NCBI GenBank assembly: GCA_009869945.1
Contig: WIXG01000150.1
Location: forward strand, 1 to 64,000
Origin: Mesaphorura yosii
Taxonomy: Eukaryota; Arthropoda; Collembola; Poduromorpha; Tullbergiidae
Length of the DNA stretch: 64,000 nucleotides
Direction of reading: 5' to 3'
Positions 20,618 to 31,598 of the stretch are shown here, one piece after another. Under the pieces are notes generated by a model. The model made no database searches and was not told where the DNA came from. It saw only the letters and a list, made by a program, of their open reading frames with translations. How positions within the stretch are numbered: position 1 is the first letter of the stretch; each line of letters starts with the position of its first letter. Made by a program: the position numbers and the translations under genes.

Positions 20618-22610
20618 TTAAGCTAACCGATCTGTCATTACGACAGTGAATGGATGTGCTGTCTGCAAGAACCCGACTTTTGGCTCCATGGTGGGTTTGG
20701 GATTTGCAGGATCCGCCCTGATGTCAAACTTTTGGAAAATGCTTGTAATGAATAGAAAGAGTTCATCTCGAGCGAGCGTTTCTCCCAAGCACGCACGTTT
20801 GCCGACAGCGAAAGGAATGAGTGAATCATTTCGTACGATGGTCTTGCCGTCAGGACTCAGGAATCTTTCCGGCCTGAACTTTTCCAGATCACCCCACGCT
20901 TCCTTGCTGAAATGAGCTGAGTAGTGGTTAACAATGATCATTGTGTCCTTTGGAATTTTGTAACCGTGAAATTCAACATCAGTCATCGTATTATGAAAGA
21001 CACCGAACGGGACAAGTGTGGAGAATCTCAAAATTTCCATCAACAGGGCCTCCATGTATGGCATTCTTTACGAACAAAATAAGAGCAATAAGAAATCCTC
21101 GTTCTATACCAGGAGGTGGTTAAAGCATACGCACTTTGGTCTGTCTGTTAATGAAGGCAGTCTGTTGCTTCCGATAACCTCATCAATTTCTTTGTGCAGT
21201 TTCTTTTGTACTTCCGGATGGCGGATCAAGTACAAAATAGTCCAGGTGAGGGTTTGAGACGTTGTTTCGCTGCCGGCTCCGTGCAAGTCTCCGACAACAG
21301 CAACGAGTGACTTTCCTGGTTACAGTCATTGTAAAAGCATCATAAACTTGTTTTTTAGTAAACTATTTCTAGAATCAGAACATACTTCCTTTCTCTTTGT
21401 AAAAACTGGAACTCGGATCCGTTGTCTTCTTAATCTCATTCAGGTAGGCGTCAATGAAATCTCGTGGTTGACCTTCAGGAGCTGGATTTTCCTCATGTTG
21501 TCTAACAGCTGCGTCAAAAGTGTTTCTAAAGGAGTCGACGACGGCAACAAACTTCTGCCATCCAGTCACCTTTGGAAATAACTTCGCAAGTTCCGGGAAG
21601 AAAATCGGGATGCCGGTTTCCATGCCTTCGTTAAATGTCCTTGAAAAAAGCAAACAAAATCTGGTTACTATATTCTTCTTGAACCGAATTGAATTGCGAA
21701 TTTCAAGCCGCGTTCTTCGTGTACTTGTTTCCACTCTCTAAAATATGGTTTAGCTCTGCATCATCGTGGTCATATCTTTCACCGGTCATGATGTTCCACA
21801 GCGCATTCAATACAGACAGACTGAATTTGCGGTCCAATGTGATTGGTTGTCCTTCTTCTTTCTTCATCCAGGTTAAGACTGTTTGAACCTCCTCCATGAC
21901 AGTTGCCTCCATCGAATTTCTACCGAACCCAAAATCTCTGAGGTTGCGAAGTGTGAAGCGTCGTTGTTCAACCCACGTCTCTCCATCTGCACTTATAACA
22001 CCTGAAAATGTGAAAATTTAACGTAAGAGCTCTTCTTTGATCCATTCACTGAGCGAATGATATGAATGATTACCAAATTTTCCACCAGCTAGCAAACTGA
22101 AAGAACTGCTATTGGGTCTCCTGCGAAGTTAGCATCGTTTAGGGCTTCTCGAATTAATTGATGTCAGTGAGTACGATAGCTCTGCATATGTCGAAACAAT
22201 CTTCAGTACATGCACGACTTAGCGAGATTCTGTAATGCTTACGGATTCAATCCAAAATTGATACTGAAAATCGGACCATATTTCTTGGCCCATTCATCAA
22301 ATTTCTGGCAATTGAACAAGTTAATTAGATCCAGCCGACAGCCCTTAGCTTTAGCACCAAAAAGATCTTACCAGGTGCGGCCTGTTCCCAACTGACAAGA
22401 GATTGCCAACCAGTGGAACGCCAGTCGGCCCTTCAGGAAGGAAAGCGAATGATTTCAGTGTCAACTATACTTCGAAGCTTCAGTTACCGGAGGGCATTGC
22501 ATTTCATCAATCACGGCTTACCTGGCGGGTACCCATCCTTCTTTCGAGAAAAGTAGTAGTAAATTACGAATACGATGACAGCGAGTGCGATTATTGTCAG
22601 AGACGCCATT
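20618..22610 (-). pseudogene. Cytochrome P450, CYP2-clan, copy 2, broken by two 1-bp deletions (or sequence errors)
   Basis: This is a close tandem paralogue of copy 1 with the same exon borders. The anchor IIALAVIVFVIYYYF, hinge YPPGPTGVPLVGN, helix C EQRRFTLRNLRDFGFG, I-helix AGSETTSQT, EILR, FRPERFLS and heme loop FAVGKRACLG are all present and in frame, ending VVMTDRLA. The exon at about 22075-22180 is the exception. Comparison with copy 1 shows TDI then LIREALNDANFAGDP then NSSSFSLLAGGKFG in three different frames. One base is missing after TDI and another after GDP. Both sites are short A runs (AA where AAA would restore frame). The two losses do not compensate each other, so the conceptual protein stops early. 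Eight or nine otherwise intact exons argue for very recent inactivation or for assembly errors. Confidence 0.8.
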
Positions 22611-23432
22611 CTAGCCTGTCACTGGATACCACTTGAGCACGGAAAAGGCTTCAATTAGAGAATTACTATTAGGATGCTAGTCAGAACCTGATTAAATACA
22701 TATTAGATTGGGCATCCCTTCGAATGTGCTATGCTGGCAATGAATGACAATGGCAACATTGTGAAACTTAGCGTATTGACAGTATTGAGCATATTTAGTC
22801 ATGTAACACATTATGGCGTAATGCGTAATATAACAAGAGTTTTAGCAAATCAAGCCTGATCACAAGGCGTATGGTATTCTTACATTTTATGTTGCTTGAA
22901 GGGTGATATTCTAATTGGTTGTATGTAATTAGTACAGGCACGTAGATCACTGAGACATGTTATTGTCGAGTTCTGTTGATTTTGGTGCATCTTTGCCAGT
23001 CATGCGGGAAGCTGTCATTAGCTTAATACAATTGCGTTCTCCAAACAAAAAAGCTCTTCAAAATAATTACGTAATGTACGTAACAAAACAAAGTCAGTTG
23101 ACTATGTCACATGATTTAATTACATATGCTTATAGTTTCAAGGCTAAGCATTAACGTTCATGAACTTGAATAGCTTGCAACTGCCCATGCGCAAAATATC
23201 ACGTATCCTGGACTCAAGAGCGATTATGTTTTAATTAATATCACCGGTACTCAAAAAGAGAATACCACGCGCAAAAACACTTGAACTCGCTTGATTTGTA
23301 GATAAAACAAAATTGAAACAAGAAATTAGCCAACAACATGCTAGTGCTTTTATTGCAAAGTAGTCAAGTCTGTCAAAAATTCATGCTTATTCAAGAAAGG
23401 CAGTCCAGGAAGTAACAACTTCGGAAGATCAG
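22611..23432. other. Spacer upstream of P450-2
   Basis: About 820 bp, AT-rich, with no convincing ORF. It contains the promoter of P450 copy 2 and the 3' end of the Pro/Gln-repeat gene on its right side. Confidence 0.4.
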
Positions 23433-25155
23433 TTAGTAGTAACCGGCCCCATACAACCCTCCGGAGCCATACAGTCCTCCATATCCGTATCCTCCCAATC
23501 CACCATAGCCATAACCACCGCCCATGTACGGAGAGTACAGTCCCGTTCCGTATCCGTAAGACATGAAAGGGTCATATAAAATTCTTGCTACAACAGACGC
23601 CGATGCTGCTTCAGTTCCTTCAGGGTTAACTGCGTCAATAAACACAACTTGTAAAATGTTTAAAATGAAAACGACTTGCGAATGTATGAAACTGGACCAC
23701 TTGTACCTGACTCCAACTCCACACCAACTGGCTTTTCGTTCTGAGTTTTTTTCAGCGCTGAAGCGTACGGTGAAAGAACTCGCTTGGTGAACTGAAGAAA
23801 AGAAGGCAGGCCGAGGACAAGACCTGGATTCACAGGGTGCTCATTAATAATTTTTTTAAACACAAATTACCGATGTCCACAACAGCAATTCATACCTTCT
23901 GCATCTCGTGAAATCGAAGTCCGGGAACGCAGTACAGGCAGATTTGGCAGAGATGCTCTTCCGCCCACTCTCAACAATCGGACGAGTTCACCTGCAAGAA
24001 GCAATGAAAAGGTTAGCGTTGGTTTACCTTCCTCTGTAGTGTACTTTTTATGATTACCTTCTTCGGTTCGGTAAGTCCTCGTCAGCGGATTCTCCAATGT
24101 CAAGATCAACGTTTGTGGAGGAGCTGCTTGAATAAAACAGTATTAGCCAATCCATGACATTTGACAAGAAGCTTTTCGATAGAAGTTTGTTTCAAGTCTA
24201 CCTCTTTCAAGAAGCCTTTCACGAACGGGAATCTGAGATTTCACTTCTGGTCCACCTGCAACACTAGGCGATCTGACAGATCCGCTTGGCTGTGGCTGTT
24301 GTATTGTTGGCGGCTGCGGTTGTGTAATTGTTGGAGCCTGTGGCTGTTGGATCGTTGGATACGTTGGTTGCTGAACTGTTGGAGTCGCTGGCTGTTGGAT
24401 CGTTGGATACGTTGGTTGCTGAACTGTTGGAGTCGCTGGCTGCTGAACTGTTGGCGTTGATGGTTGCTGAACGGTTGGAGTCGCTGGCTGCTGAACTGTT
24501 GGCGTTGATGGTTGCTGAACTGTTGGAGTCGCTGGCTGCTGAACTGTTGGCGTTGATGGTTGCTGAACGGTTGGAGTCGCTGGCTGTTCAACCGTTGGCG
24601 TCGACGGCTGCTGGACATTTGGCCCCTGTGGCTGCTGCACTTCCGGAGCCGAAGGCTGCTGAATTGCTGGAACTTGTGGTTGTTGAACAGTTGGTATTTG
24701 CGGTTGCTGAACTGTTGGTATTTGTGGCTGTTGTGCTGTTGGCGGCTGCTGCGGGTACTGTGGAATTTGTGGAACTTGCGCCGGTGCCTGAGGAAGTTGC
24801 GGGATATTTGCTGGTGGTGCCGCTGGATTTGCGTCCTGCCGTTCAACTTGAAGTACTTCTAACTTCTTGTCAACAGATTCCAGATTTAGCATTTGCGTGT
24901 CCAAAAGACTGGTGTCAGTGTCCAATTTTTCGTTCTCTGGAGACGGGACGATTCTGGTTACTGGAATATTCTTGAAATCTACATTCTCGAATTGTACATT
25001 GTCTCCAAATATCCGCGTGCCTGAAATAAAGTGTTACCAATTTGTATCGCTTGCGAATTTCTACGACAGTCTCAAGTATTTAGTGTGATAGAATGACGCC
25101 AACCTGCAAAAGACGAGCCAAGAATGGAGAGGAGAATGAAGCCCGAAACCTTCAT
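23433..25155 (-). CDS. Secreted Pro/Gln-repeat protein with Gly/Tyr-rich tail
   Basis: A multi-exon gene. Exon 1 (25104-25155) is a signal peptide, MKVSGFILLSILGSSFAG. Exon 2 (24202-25020) starts TRIFGDNVQF and then carries about 25 proline/glutamine units: first P-Q-I-P-T-V-Q-Q types, then a regular 8-residue unit QQP(A/S)TPTV. Three or so small exons follow (containing LILTLENPLTRTYRTEE, LVRLLRVGGRAS and LSPYASALKK). The last exon (23433-23648) ends in a tail of GGYGYGGLGG-type repeats finishing GAGYY. A minus-strand TATAAAAG at 25223-25230 lies about 70 bp before the ATG. Signal peptide, proline-rich spacer and Gly/Tyr tail suggest a structural extracellular protein (cuticle, silk- or egg-coat-like). 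No known domain is seen. Internal small-exon borders are tentative. Confidence 0.68.
24340..24610. repeat. Coding minisatellite, 48-bp unit
   Basis: In the large exon of the Pro/Gln gene a 24-bp unit encoding QQP(A/S)TPTV alternates A and S versions, so the true repeat period is 48 bp. Several consecutive units are nearly identical at the DNA level, which keeps long reading frames open in other frames on both strands. Such identity suggests recent unequal crossover or replication slippage. Confidence 0.8.
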
Positions 25156-25222
25156 GTTGACCTGCTTTCGGCCGTGACGCCTTCAGAATTGGACTAAACT
25201 GTTCCACGAGAGTAATTTTGCC

Positions 25223-25230
25223 CTTTTATA
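25223..25230 (-). promoter_or_regulatory. TATA box of the Pro/Gln-repeat gene
   Basis: TATAAAAG on the minus strand, about 70 bp upstream of the signal-peptide ATG at 25155. Sequence and spacing are typical of a strong, regulated structural-protein promoter. Confidence 0.55.
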
Positions 25231-26826
25231 ACTTCTGCACGCCAGATATCCCGAACAAAGAAGACAACAGGAGGTTGTGACGGCAGGTATCTTGAAACTT
25301 GATGCCAATCCCGAAAAATTGCGTCATTTTTGTGCAACAATAAAGTTCAAGGGTACTTTGAGACGAGTGCGTTCCCTTTTCATTCCTCCTCAGGAATCGT
25401 GTCACTTGTCATACACAAATGCGAAGGAACGCGTAAACAAAAGTGACAGCGAGAAGATTGATTCTTTTGCGTAATTCAGAAAGGGACTGCATACATCGAA
25501 GATCCCATCCGTTTCCTTCGTTAGTTGAGGGAAGGATCAGGTACTCTTCGGATTAAAGGTAAAATGGGTCACTGCAGACAGTAATTGTAGGTCAAGGCGA
25601 TCGAAGATGGTAAAACCGTGCTGAGCTCGTGCTAAAAATAGAACAATACCCTGCCTGCCTTGCCTACGAGATCCTGCTTTCTGCCTGGACTGCTTGCCAT
25701 CAATGAGTATGCTGTGAACCTTATGATTTCTATAGTACGCGGAATAATAAACTTAGAAGTTTTAAGGTGTCTTTTATTAAAGCTGATGAGTATTTTTAGA
25801 CCTAAACTATATCACTGGCCGCCAGTATAGTAGTACTTTGACTGCTGGCTGGCTTTAAAGCACTGGTTAAATATTAAAGCATGATTAAACCAAACATTAC
25901 GAAAACAGTAGACACTTAACAAATGTCTAATGAAAAGTTGAGCAAATTAAGCTGTCGTTCAAGAATTTGAAATATATTCCAGTCGATGGATTCCCGCTAT
26001 AGAAGAAGAAACAAAACATAACCTCTGCTGACAACACATGCCAGCGTTAACAATTAATTCTTACCCTTAGTGCCACGCGTGCAGTTTCACACCCCATTGG
26101 CGAGTCTTACTCCTTGTATACCTTTCAATCCAAGCCATGACCGTTCTGAATTGCTTCGCGATCCAAAGTCACAATTGAACCGACGAACCAAATAATTAAG
26201 TACGTGCATAGTAAGTAGAACAGGATTGGATTAGACTCTGGTACTGAATCCATTGTGATACAATTGAGCAGTTATTTAATTGATGAATTAAGTTGCGTGA
26301 AATACGAGGAAAATAAAATAGATACCAGAATTAGCAGTGCGAAGTAACGAGCAGCGAGGAAAATCGAATCACCCAGTCGGGAGATGTAATGCAAAGGAAT
26401 TCCAGGCATTACGTGGAAGAAAGAAAATTGAGACGAGGACGATCCCTGAGTTGTGTTCAGTCTGCGTGTTTACTGGATTTACCTCCTGACCCCAAAGGTC
26501 ATGCCCAGCTCAAAGTAAGCAATCGGCTGGACTCACTGCCAAGGAACCATCAATTCGATCAGCTATGTATCACACAACCAGCTTCTCACGATATGCGTCT
26601 CATATTGTGGGTCAGTGTAGTTACAGCTATGCCTCGTGATTTGAAAGATCAGCAATCAGCAATCACTGAAACTGGTAGGAGTCGCGGCTAGCTCATCATT
26701 TCGATTTGACCAAGTACTTTTCCGCGCTACCAGTTTAGTACCAGGGAGCTTATAGTCTCGCACGAGATAAAGACATGGCCTAGACCTGTTTATTGTCCAC
26801 TTCACAAGTAAATTCAAGTAAGTGAA
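25231..26826. other. About 1.6 kb gene-free spacer
   Basis: Frames here (for example about 26389-26691) have no domain, hydrophobic pattern or codon regularity that supports a gene. A minus-strand AATAAA at about 26789-26794 fits the 3' end of the SLC35G-like gene. I see nothing else. Confidence 0.45.
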
Positions 26827-28290
26827 TCATGAATTCGATTTTTGAATGTATTTTCCTTTGTTGTTCTCGTTCAACCATTTGTGAAGCACTGTTCCGACGA
26901 CACTAACGACCACAATTCCAGCTCCAATTATACTGTAATGCAATTAAACCGAGAAAATACAATAATTAAATCCATCACCTGTTACACTTCAACTGATAAT
27001 GCGCTGCGCGATTAATTGAATGACCCACCTGTAAATGTCTGGAGCTATTCCGAAAAAGAGAAACTCCCACATGAATGAGAAGATCACAATGGCTGTCTTT
27101 ATGATCGAGATTGGGCCAGCAGACTCAAACTTGAGTGCGAATGTAATCGAAATCTGCTCCAAACACGCCAGTGTACCCAGGAACAAAGCAAGTGCAAGAT
27201 GCGGGCTGTCCGGGATAATTGAATGCCCCAATGCGAGAGCCATTGTCACGCAAACAATTGTGCCGCATAGTCCAGGAACGCAAATTATAATTGCAAAGTG
27301 TAGTCTCGTGAAAGTGCGCAGGTAGCGTACGATTGTCATAATCATTGTGGAGCAGAGCAGACACCCAAATGCCAACGACAGTCCAATCTGTCAACAGGAG
27401 AAGAAGCATTTTAGCATTGGGATGTCTTCAAGCTTCCAATTTATTGTCTTACCGTCGTGTGTACGTTGAACTCCTCTTCGCCCGTAATCAGAGGTGGCCG
27501 AGCAACAATCACGATCCCAACCACACTCAGAAATGCGCAAATAATCGGCACCACGCCGCATGGCTCGTTCAACCAAAAGTAGGCAACCAAATTCACAAAA
27601 ATTGGCTCTGTTGAAGTCAACACGATGGCATCGGCAATTGAAATGTATGTAAATGCATTATACATTAGCAGCGCGGCAGCTGTGCTGCAGAGTCCGCGAA
27701 TCTGAACGGCAACAGAACGTCAGCGACCAACCACAACAATACAAATGTCGTTTTGTTTGCTTTGTTTCATGACTTACTAGTAAAAGGGCGACCACTTTTC
27801 GGTTCTTTGTAAGGGAAGAAAGTTGACTGAGAATACTTTCTTCGCTATCTGGCCGGTGAATTTCATCAGTGGCTTTCTCACTTAACTCTGGTTTGCTCGC
27901 ACTCCTCGCTTCGTACGCAATTTGGAATATGAGAATGAGGAAATATGGAAGAAAGATTCCCTGAAATCTCCAAATTCCGCAAGTGAACGGGTGATACGGT
28001 AGCCATTTAATTATGACGGCTGCCAATGAAATTGCGAGTACATGGAGAATTGCTAAAAATTGTCCGAAATACCGAGTTTTTGCAGAGATCACTGGCTGGT
28101 CATGCACTGCCTCCCGATGTGCAGGATGCGATGCCTCCACTTCAGCCACCTTAAGGCCTGTCGGAAAATTGTTTAGTTCCAGGCTCATTCTGCAGCCAAA
28201 TCTGCCAAGTCGCGAAGAAACGTGAACTTGAACTGCGCGGATGCTTGCCCGCGTTACAATTGATCTCCAATCGACATGACCTTTCATCAT
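26827..28290 (-). CDS. SLC35G-like EamA-domain membrane transporter
   Basis: At least four exons encode a protein with about ten membrane segments and two EamA/DMT repeats. The N-terminus to about residue 80 is polar. Then come FLAILHVLAISLAAVIIKW, GIWRFQGIFLPYFLILIF, a charged loop (ELSEKATDEIHRPDSEES), SIADAIVLTSTEPIFVNLVAYF (the classic EamA signature), IICAFLSVVGIVIVARPPL, LCSTMIMTIVRYLRT, GTIVCVTMALALGHS, KFESAGPISIIKTAIVIFSF and a last exon (26827 to about 26932) IIGAGIVVVSVVGTV with a basic tail. SLC35G members resemble nucleotide-sugar and drug/metabolite transporters, but their substrates are mostly unknown; human SLC35G1 is linked to ER calcium regulation. The start ATG at 28290 is the outermost; a start at an internal Met is possible. 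Confidence 0.82.
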
Positions 28291-28724
28291 AAGTCAGACT
28301 TAATTATCATATATGAGTCTCAATAATGCAATCACTGACATCAGACATAACATGGTGATCTTTGTGACCTGTAGAAACGAAGATGCGAAAACATACGTTC
28401 CATCTGAGAACATGCGTCGCTTCGGTGAAATGAAACTGCACCATCATTGCGGTTTATTAGATTAATCAAAGCTCAATGTTCAATGTCATTACACCGTGTT
28501 CATCAACGAGCCTACTTCAATGTCAATGTTGAGTTTGTATAAAAATAAAAATATGGATTTTATTGACGATAAGAGATATTTACAGTTGCTTTTCGGTTAG
28601 AATCGCAGACAAGTAAAAAATCGCATGGTCGCGGTTTATGGGAATGTGGGACTTTGCCAGCACCATACTCCATAAGGCTAGACGGAAGGTGGATGAGCTG
28701 CTTGGCCCGTGAAGGTAGAATTTG
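28291..28724. other. Spacer upstream of the SLC35G-like gene
   Basis: About 430 bp with no ORF. It covers the SLC35G-like promoter and the 3' UTR of the small secreted gene. An AATAAA-like sequence (minus) lies near 28556-28562. Confidence 0.4.
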
Positions 28725-29168
28725 CTACTGCCAATCTTCCGTTTCCCAGATTCTGAGTAATGAAGCAGAAACAGAATTCAGTAATTAAATTGCTTGCAAT
28801 CGCCCAAAGATTCGTGAAATCGACGCTCTACGCTCAACTTACGGTGCTGATTCAGAGTAGTACACGTCCCCGTCAAAGTTGACGTACGAAGACGGGAGAT
28901 CGAATGACGAATCGTACATCAGGATTGGCTTCTCCGTTTTGAACTCGACGTAATTGTTCCCACCTTTGTGGTTCAACGTCTGAATCTGATTCCGCGGCTG
29001 AGACTCCGCTTGCGTGTCGTAATCGTCAGTTCGAAACGACTGGGATTGGCTGCGGGCGGCGAAGGATGCTGCGAAGCTGGAGTCGGGCACACTCAGTGCA
29101 ATTAATGAGACAAGTAATACTACTGCCACCGATACGACACTTCGCGATGACGCACTTGTAATTTCCAT
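28725..29168 (-). CDS. Small secreted protein, two exons, 117 aa, unknown function
   Basis: Exons 28843-29168 and 28725-28752 join in phase to 117 residues. The chosen ATG at 29168 starts MEITSASSRSVVSVAVVLLV, a signal peptide that ends around SSFAASFA. The mature part is polar (RTDDYDTQAESQPRNQIQ), then VEFKTEKPILMYDSSFDLPS and YVNFDGDVYYSESAP, ending IWETEDWQ. There are no cysteines in the mature part, so it is not a disulfide-rich peptide, and I see no family match. The more distal in-frame ATG at 29300 is rejected because a TATA box (29264-29271) lies between it and the chosen ATG. Confidence 0.62.
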
Positions 29169-29263
29169 CGCTAACTGGTTAATCGACACTGATTTCAGCT
29201 TCTGTCCTGTACTCTTGTTGTTCCGTTGTGAAGACTGCAGGAAGCGATTTGCGTCTCGACTGG

Positions 29264-29271
29264 TATTTATA
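29264..29271 (-). promoter_or_regulatory. TATA box (TATAAATA) of the small secreted gene
   Basis: TATAAATA on the minus strand about 95 bp upstream of the ATG at 29168. This leaves a leader of about 65 nt and helps decide the start codon. Confidence 0.55.
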
Positions 29272-29848
29272 GATGAGCCCCAAAGAAGAGACCCTGTCAT
29301 TGCCAGGTAATTAGGCCTCAGCGGGAGCGCGGCTGTCGTTTCATCTGCCTACACTACTCGAGAAGTGGTTGCATTTACGGGAAGTGTTGAAGTCCGTTAC
29401 GACAGTCAGTCATTTCATTACACGTGCTCATGGGACAGGGCAATAGATTAAGAAGCATTAGCGTCCGACAGTAAATATTGTCAGGGTCAACCTGTCAACT
29501 GTCAACTTGTCACGTGAATGTGATTCCGGTTTTCTGTTGAGACGTAGGAAGGGAATCCCAAAGCCCTCACGTATTTCGTGAATGAGATCATGAGATGCGA
29601 AGGTGAAGTAGTGAAAGTTAACATTGTAAACATAACATAACATTGTAAACATAAGCCGGCCGTCTGAAGACTCGTAATGACACATCCGGAATTCTATTAC
29701 GGAACCTGGATTAATGACTTGTCACTTGTGTTGTGACAGTGGAGAAATGAATAACAAAGCCCTGAATTGCGTATTTTGTTTATTTGTGTCAATGTCACTT
29801 TTCACTACAACAGTCAAAATAGAGGATTGGCAGTATTTTTCCGCATTC
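29272..29848. other. Spacer between the small secreted gene and the SRD5A1-like gene
   Basis: About 580 bp. A near-perfect direct duplication of ACATTGTAAACATAA occurs at about 29620-29653. No ORF is convincing. Confidence 0.4.
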
Positions 29849-31035
29849 TCATAAAATGTAGGGGATGATGGCCTTTCGGTCCAGCGGATAAGCGTTTCCG
29901 TAGACTCTCTGGTAGTATTTATGGCTATGCCAGGCTCGCTGACCAAGATACTGTGTCGTGAATACTGCGAACAATACCTGTGTCAGAAAGCAAGCGTTCA
30001 TATACCAATCGGTGCCCATTTCTATTTCAGGTCCACATATAGTACATTAGGCACGGCTGCTTACCTGCGGTAACTGCCCCGTTATAGCTGCCAAACCCCA
30101 CCATTCAAGGATTTCACCAAAGTAGTTGGCACCAGAAACCCAGTTGAACAATCCACCACTTGGAATTTTGTATTGGTCACGATTAGCTGAGACTGCATCA
30201 ACGCTTTTGCTTTTGACTCCAGTTGGAACTGATGCAGACTGACGGCCTTCTCTTAATTTGATGAGTAAGCCATCGTGGTAGACATTGGTAAGCATTCCGC
30301 TTACAAATAAACATACACCTGTCGCACGAACCATATCGAGTGACGGAATGCTAATCAGTTGTGATTAACTATGACATATAATGCATCCCGTTTACCTGGC
30401 CATATCAGACTTGATTCAGGTGAAACGGGCGAAACATTAATCAAGTGATGCCCTTGGTAGAAACCATTCCATGCACAAAACAGGAACGCCAACGAACTCA
30501 TCCACAATGGGACTGGCGTTGCTTGTCGTGAGACACGTAATGGGTAAATGAAAGCCCTATACAAATTCTGTCAGGTTCAGTAAAATTGTATGGATAAAAA
30601 TTAAGTTGTCGGACACTCACCTTTGGAAATAGTGAACCATGAACAGTGTGGTTGCAATTTGGTTTGGCCAATTTTCCATTTGTGAGGACGGAGAATTGCG
30701 TAACAAGAGTAGTGGAACCAAAAATGCAGGTGCTTCTTGCAGCTGCCAAGAAATCAAATCAAAGCCGGCATAGCGAGACACAAAAGAGGAAATAATTGAG
30801 ATTTGAATTGAGAGTAATTTACCATCCAAGAGACCTTGGCGTTCATCGCGAATCGAAGGCTGGTTAAGAATTTCCCGTTGGGTGCCGGCATGACCCAGCC
30901 AAGCACAAACACGCAAACTGTGTAGCCCACGCCAAGTGTGCCCATTCTGGATATAATTTCAGAATCGTCTCTCGTTCCAAACAGCGTGTAAACATGCTCA
31001 AATAAAAATACACCTTTTAAGATTTGAGAGCTCAT
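29849..31035 (-). CDS. SRD5A1: 3-oxo-5-alpha-steroid 4-dehydrogenase (SRD5A1-like)
   Basis: An integral ER membrane reductase that reduces the delta-4 double bond of 3-oxo-steroids with NADPH. Exons on minus give, in order, GTLGVGYTVCVFVLGWV; LQEAPAFLVPLLLLRNSP with MVHYFQRAFIYPLRV; PVPLWMSSLAFLFCAWNGFYQG; SGMLTNVYHDGLLIKLRE; GGLFNWVSGANYFGEILEWWG (the family's C-terminal signature with the conserved N-Y-F-G-E); and a last exon ending with YPLDRKAIIPYIL, which matches the family's RKAIIPF-type end. Arthropods lack vertebrate androgens, so the physiological steroid is unknown. The 5' end is uncertain: ATG 31035 is used, but the mature family start could be nearer 30950, and an upstream hydrophobic frame (31032-31226) may belong to a leader exon. 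Confidence 0.88.
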
Positions 31036-31598
31036 TCTCTCAGAATTAACTCTCTGAACAGGAACGGGCCTAATTTAAAACTGTTCCACTTTGGTTTCAC
31101 CTGTTCAGTAAACATGAGAAGCGTAAGCAAGATTACGATAAATGCCACTGTGAAAGAGCATGTGATAAATTGCAGTGTACGAATCTGAAGCGTGGTGACA
31201 ACTGGATTTATTTCAATGACCTTCAATCAGCTGGACCATGCATTGGCTGTTCTGTGAGACAAACTAAACTTGTGGTTTGTAAGAGGTGCTTCGGAAATAA
31301 TGAGCTCACCATGAGACGAAATCACGAATCGATTTCACACTAGCGCATTTCATACGAGTTATTGTATATTTATTATTCAGATATTTTGTTTCTGTAATTT
31401 TAAAATCGTTCTAATAAATACAAAATAGTAATATGCATAACATTTCAAGAGACATAACTTGATCAATTCGGTCTCCTGGAACTAGTTTTCGGTAATTTCC
31501 AAATGTTCGGTTTCTTCACCAAATTCTTTGCCATTCATGACTAGGGAATACTTCGTTAAGAATTTCTGCGGTTAGACAGCTCTTTGGTGTCGTTGCTT
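31036..31598. other. Spacer between the SRD5A1-like gene and CLPTM1
   Basis: About 560 bp. A hydrophobic 64-codon minus-strand frame ends near 31032 (MKVIEINPVVTTLQIRT...); it could be an extra 5' exon of the reductase gene or chance. Minus-strand AATAAA signals near 31370 fit the CLPTM1 3' end. Confidence 0.4.

Noticed and set aside
24161-24975. Long plus-strand and second minus-frame ORFs (up to 215 codons) over the Pro/Gln exon
   Set aside because: They are by-products of the 24/48-bp repeat, which has no stops in several frames. Their composition (Leu/Ala or Trp/Leu runs) is what the shifted repeat would give.
26389-26691. 100-codon plus-strand frame in the spacer before the SLC35G-like gene
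   Set aside because: No hydrophobic pattern, no motif, no splice context. Treated as chance.
31032-31226. Hydrophobic 64-codon frame before the SRD5A1-like gene as a separate gene
   Set aside because: More likely a leader or alternative 5' exon of the reductase, or chance. No independent domain or promoter seen.
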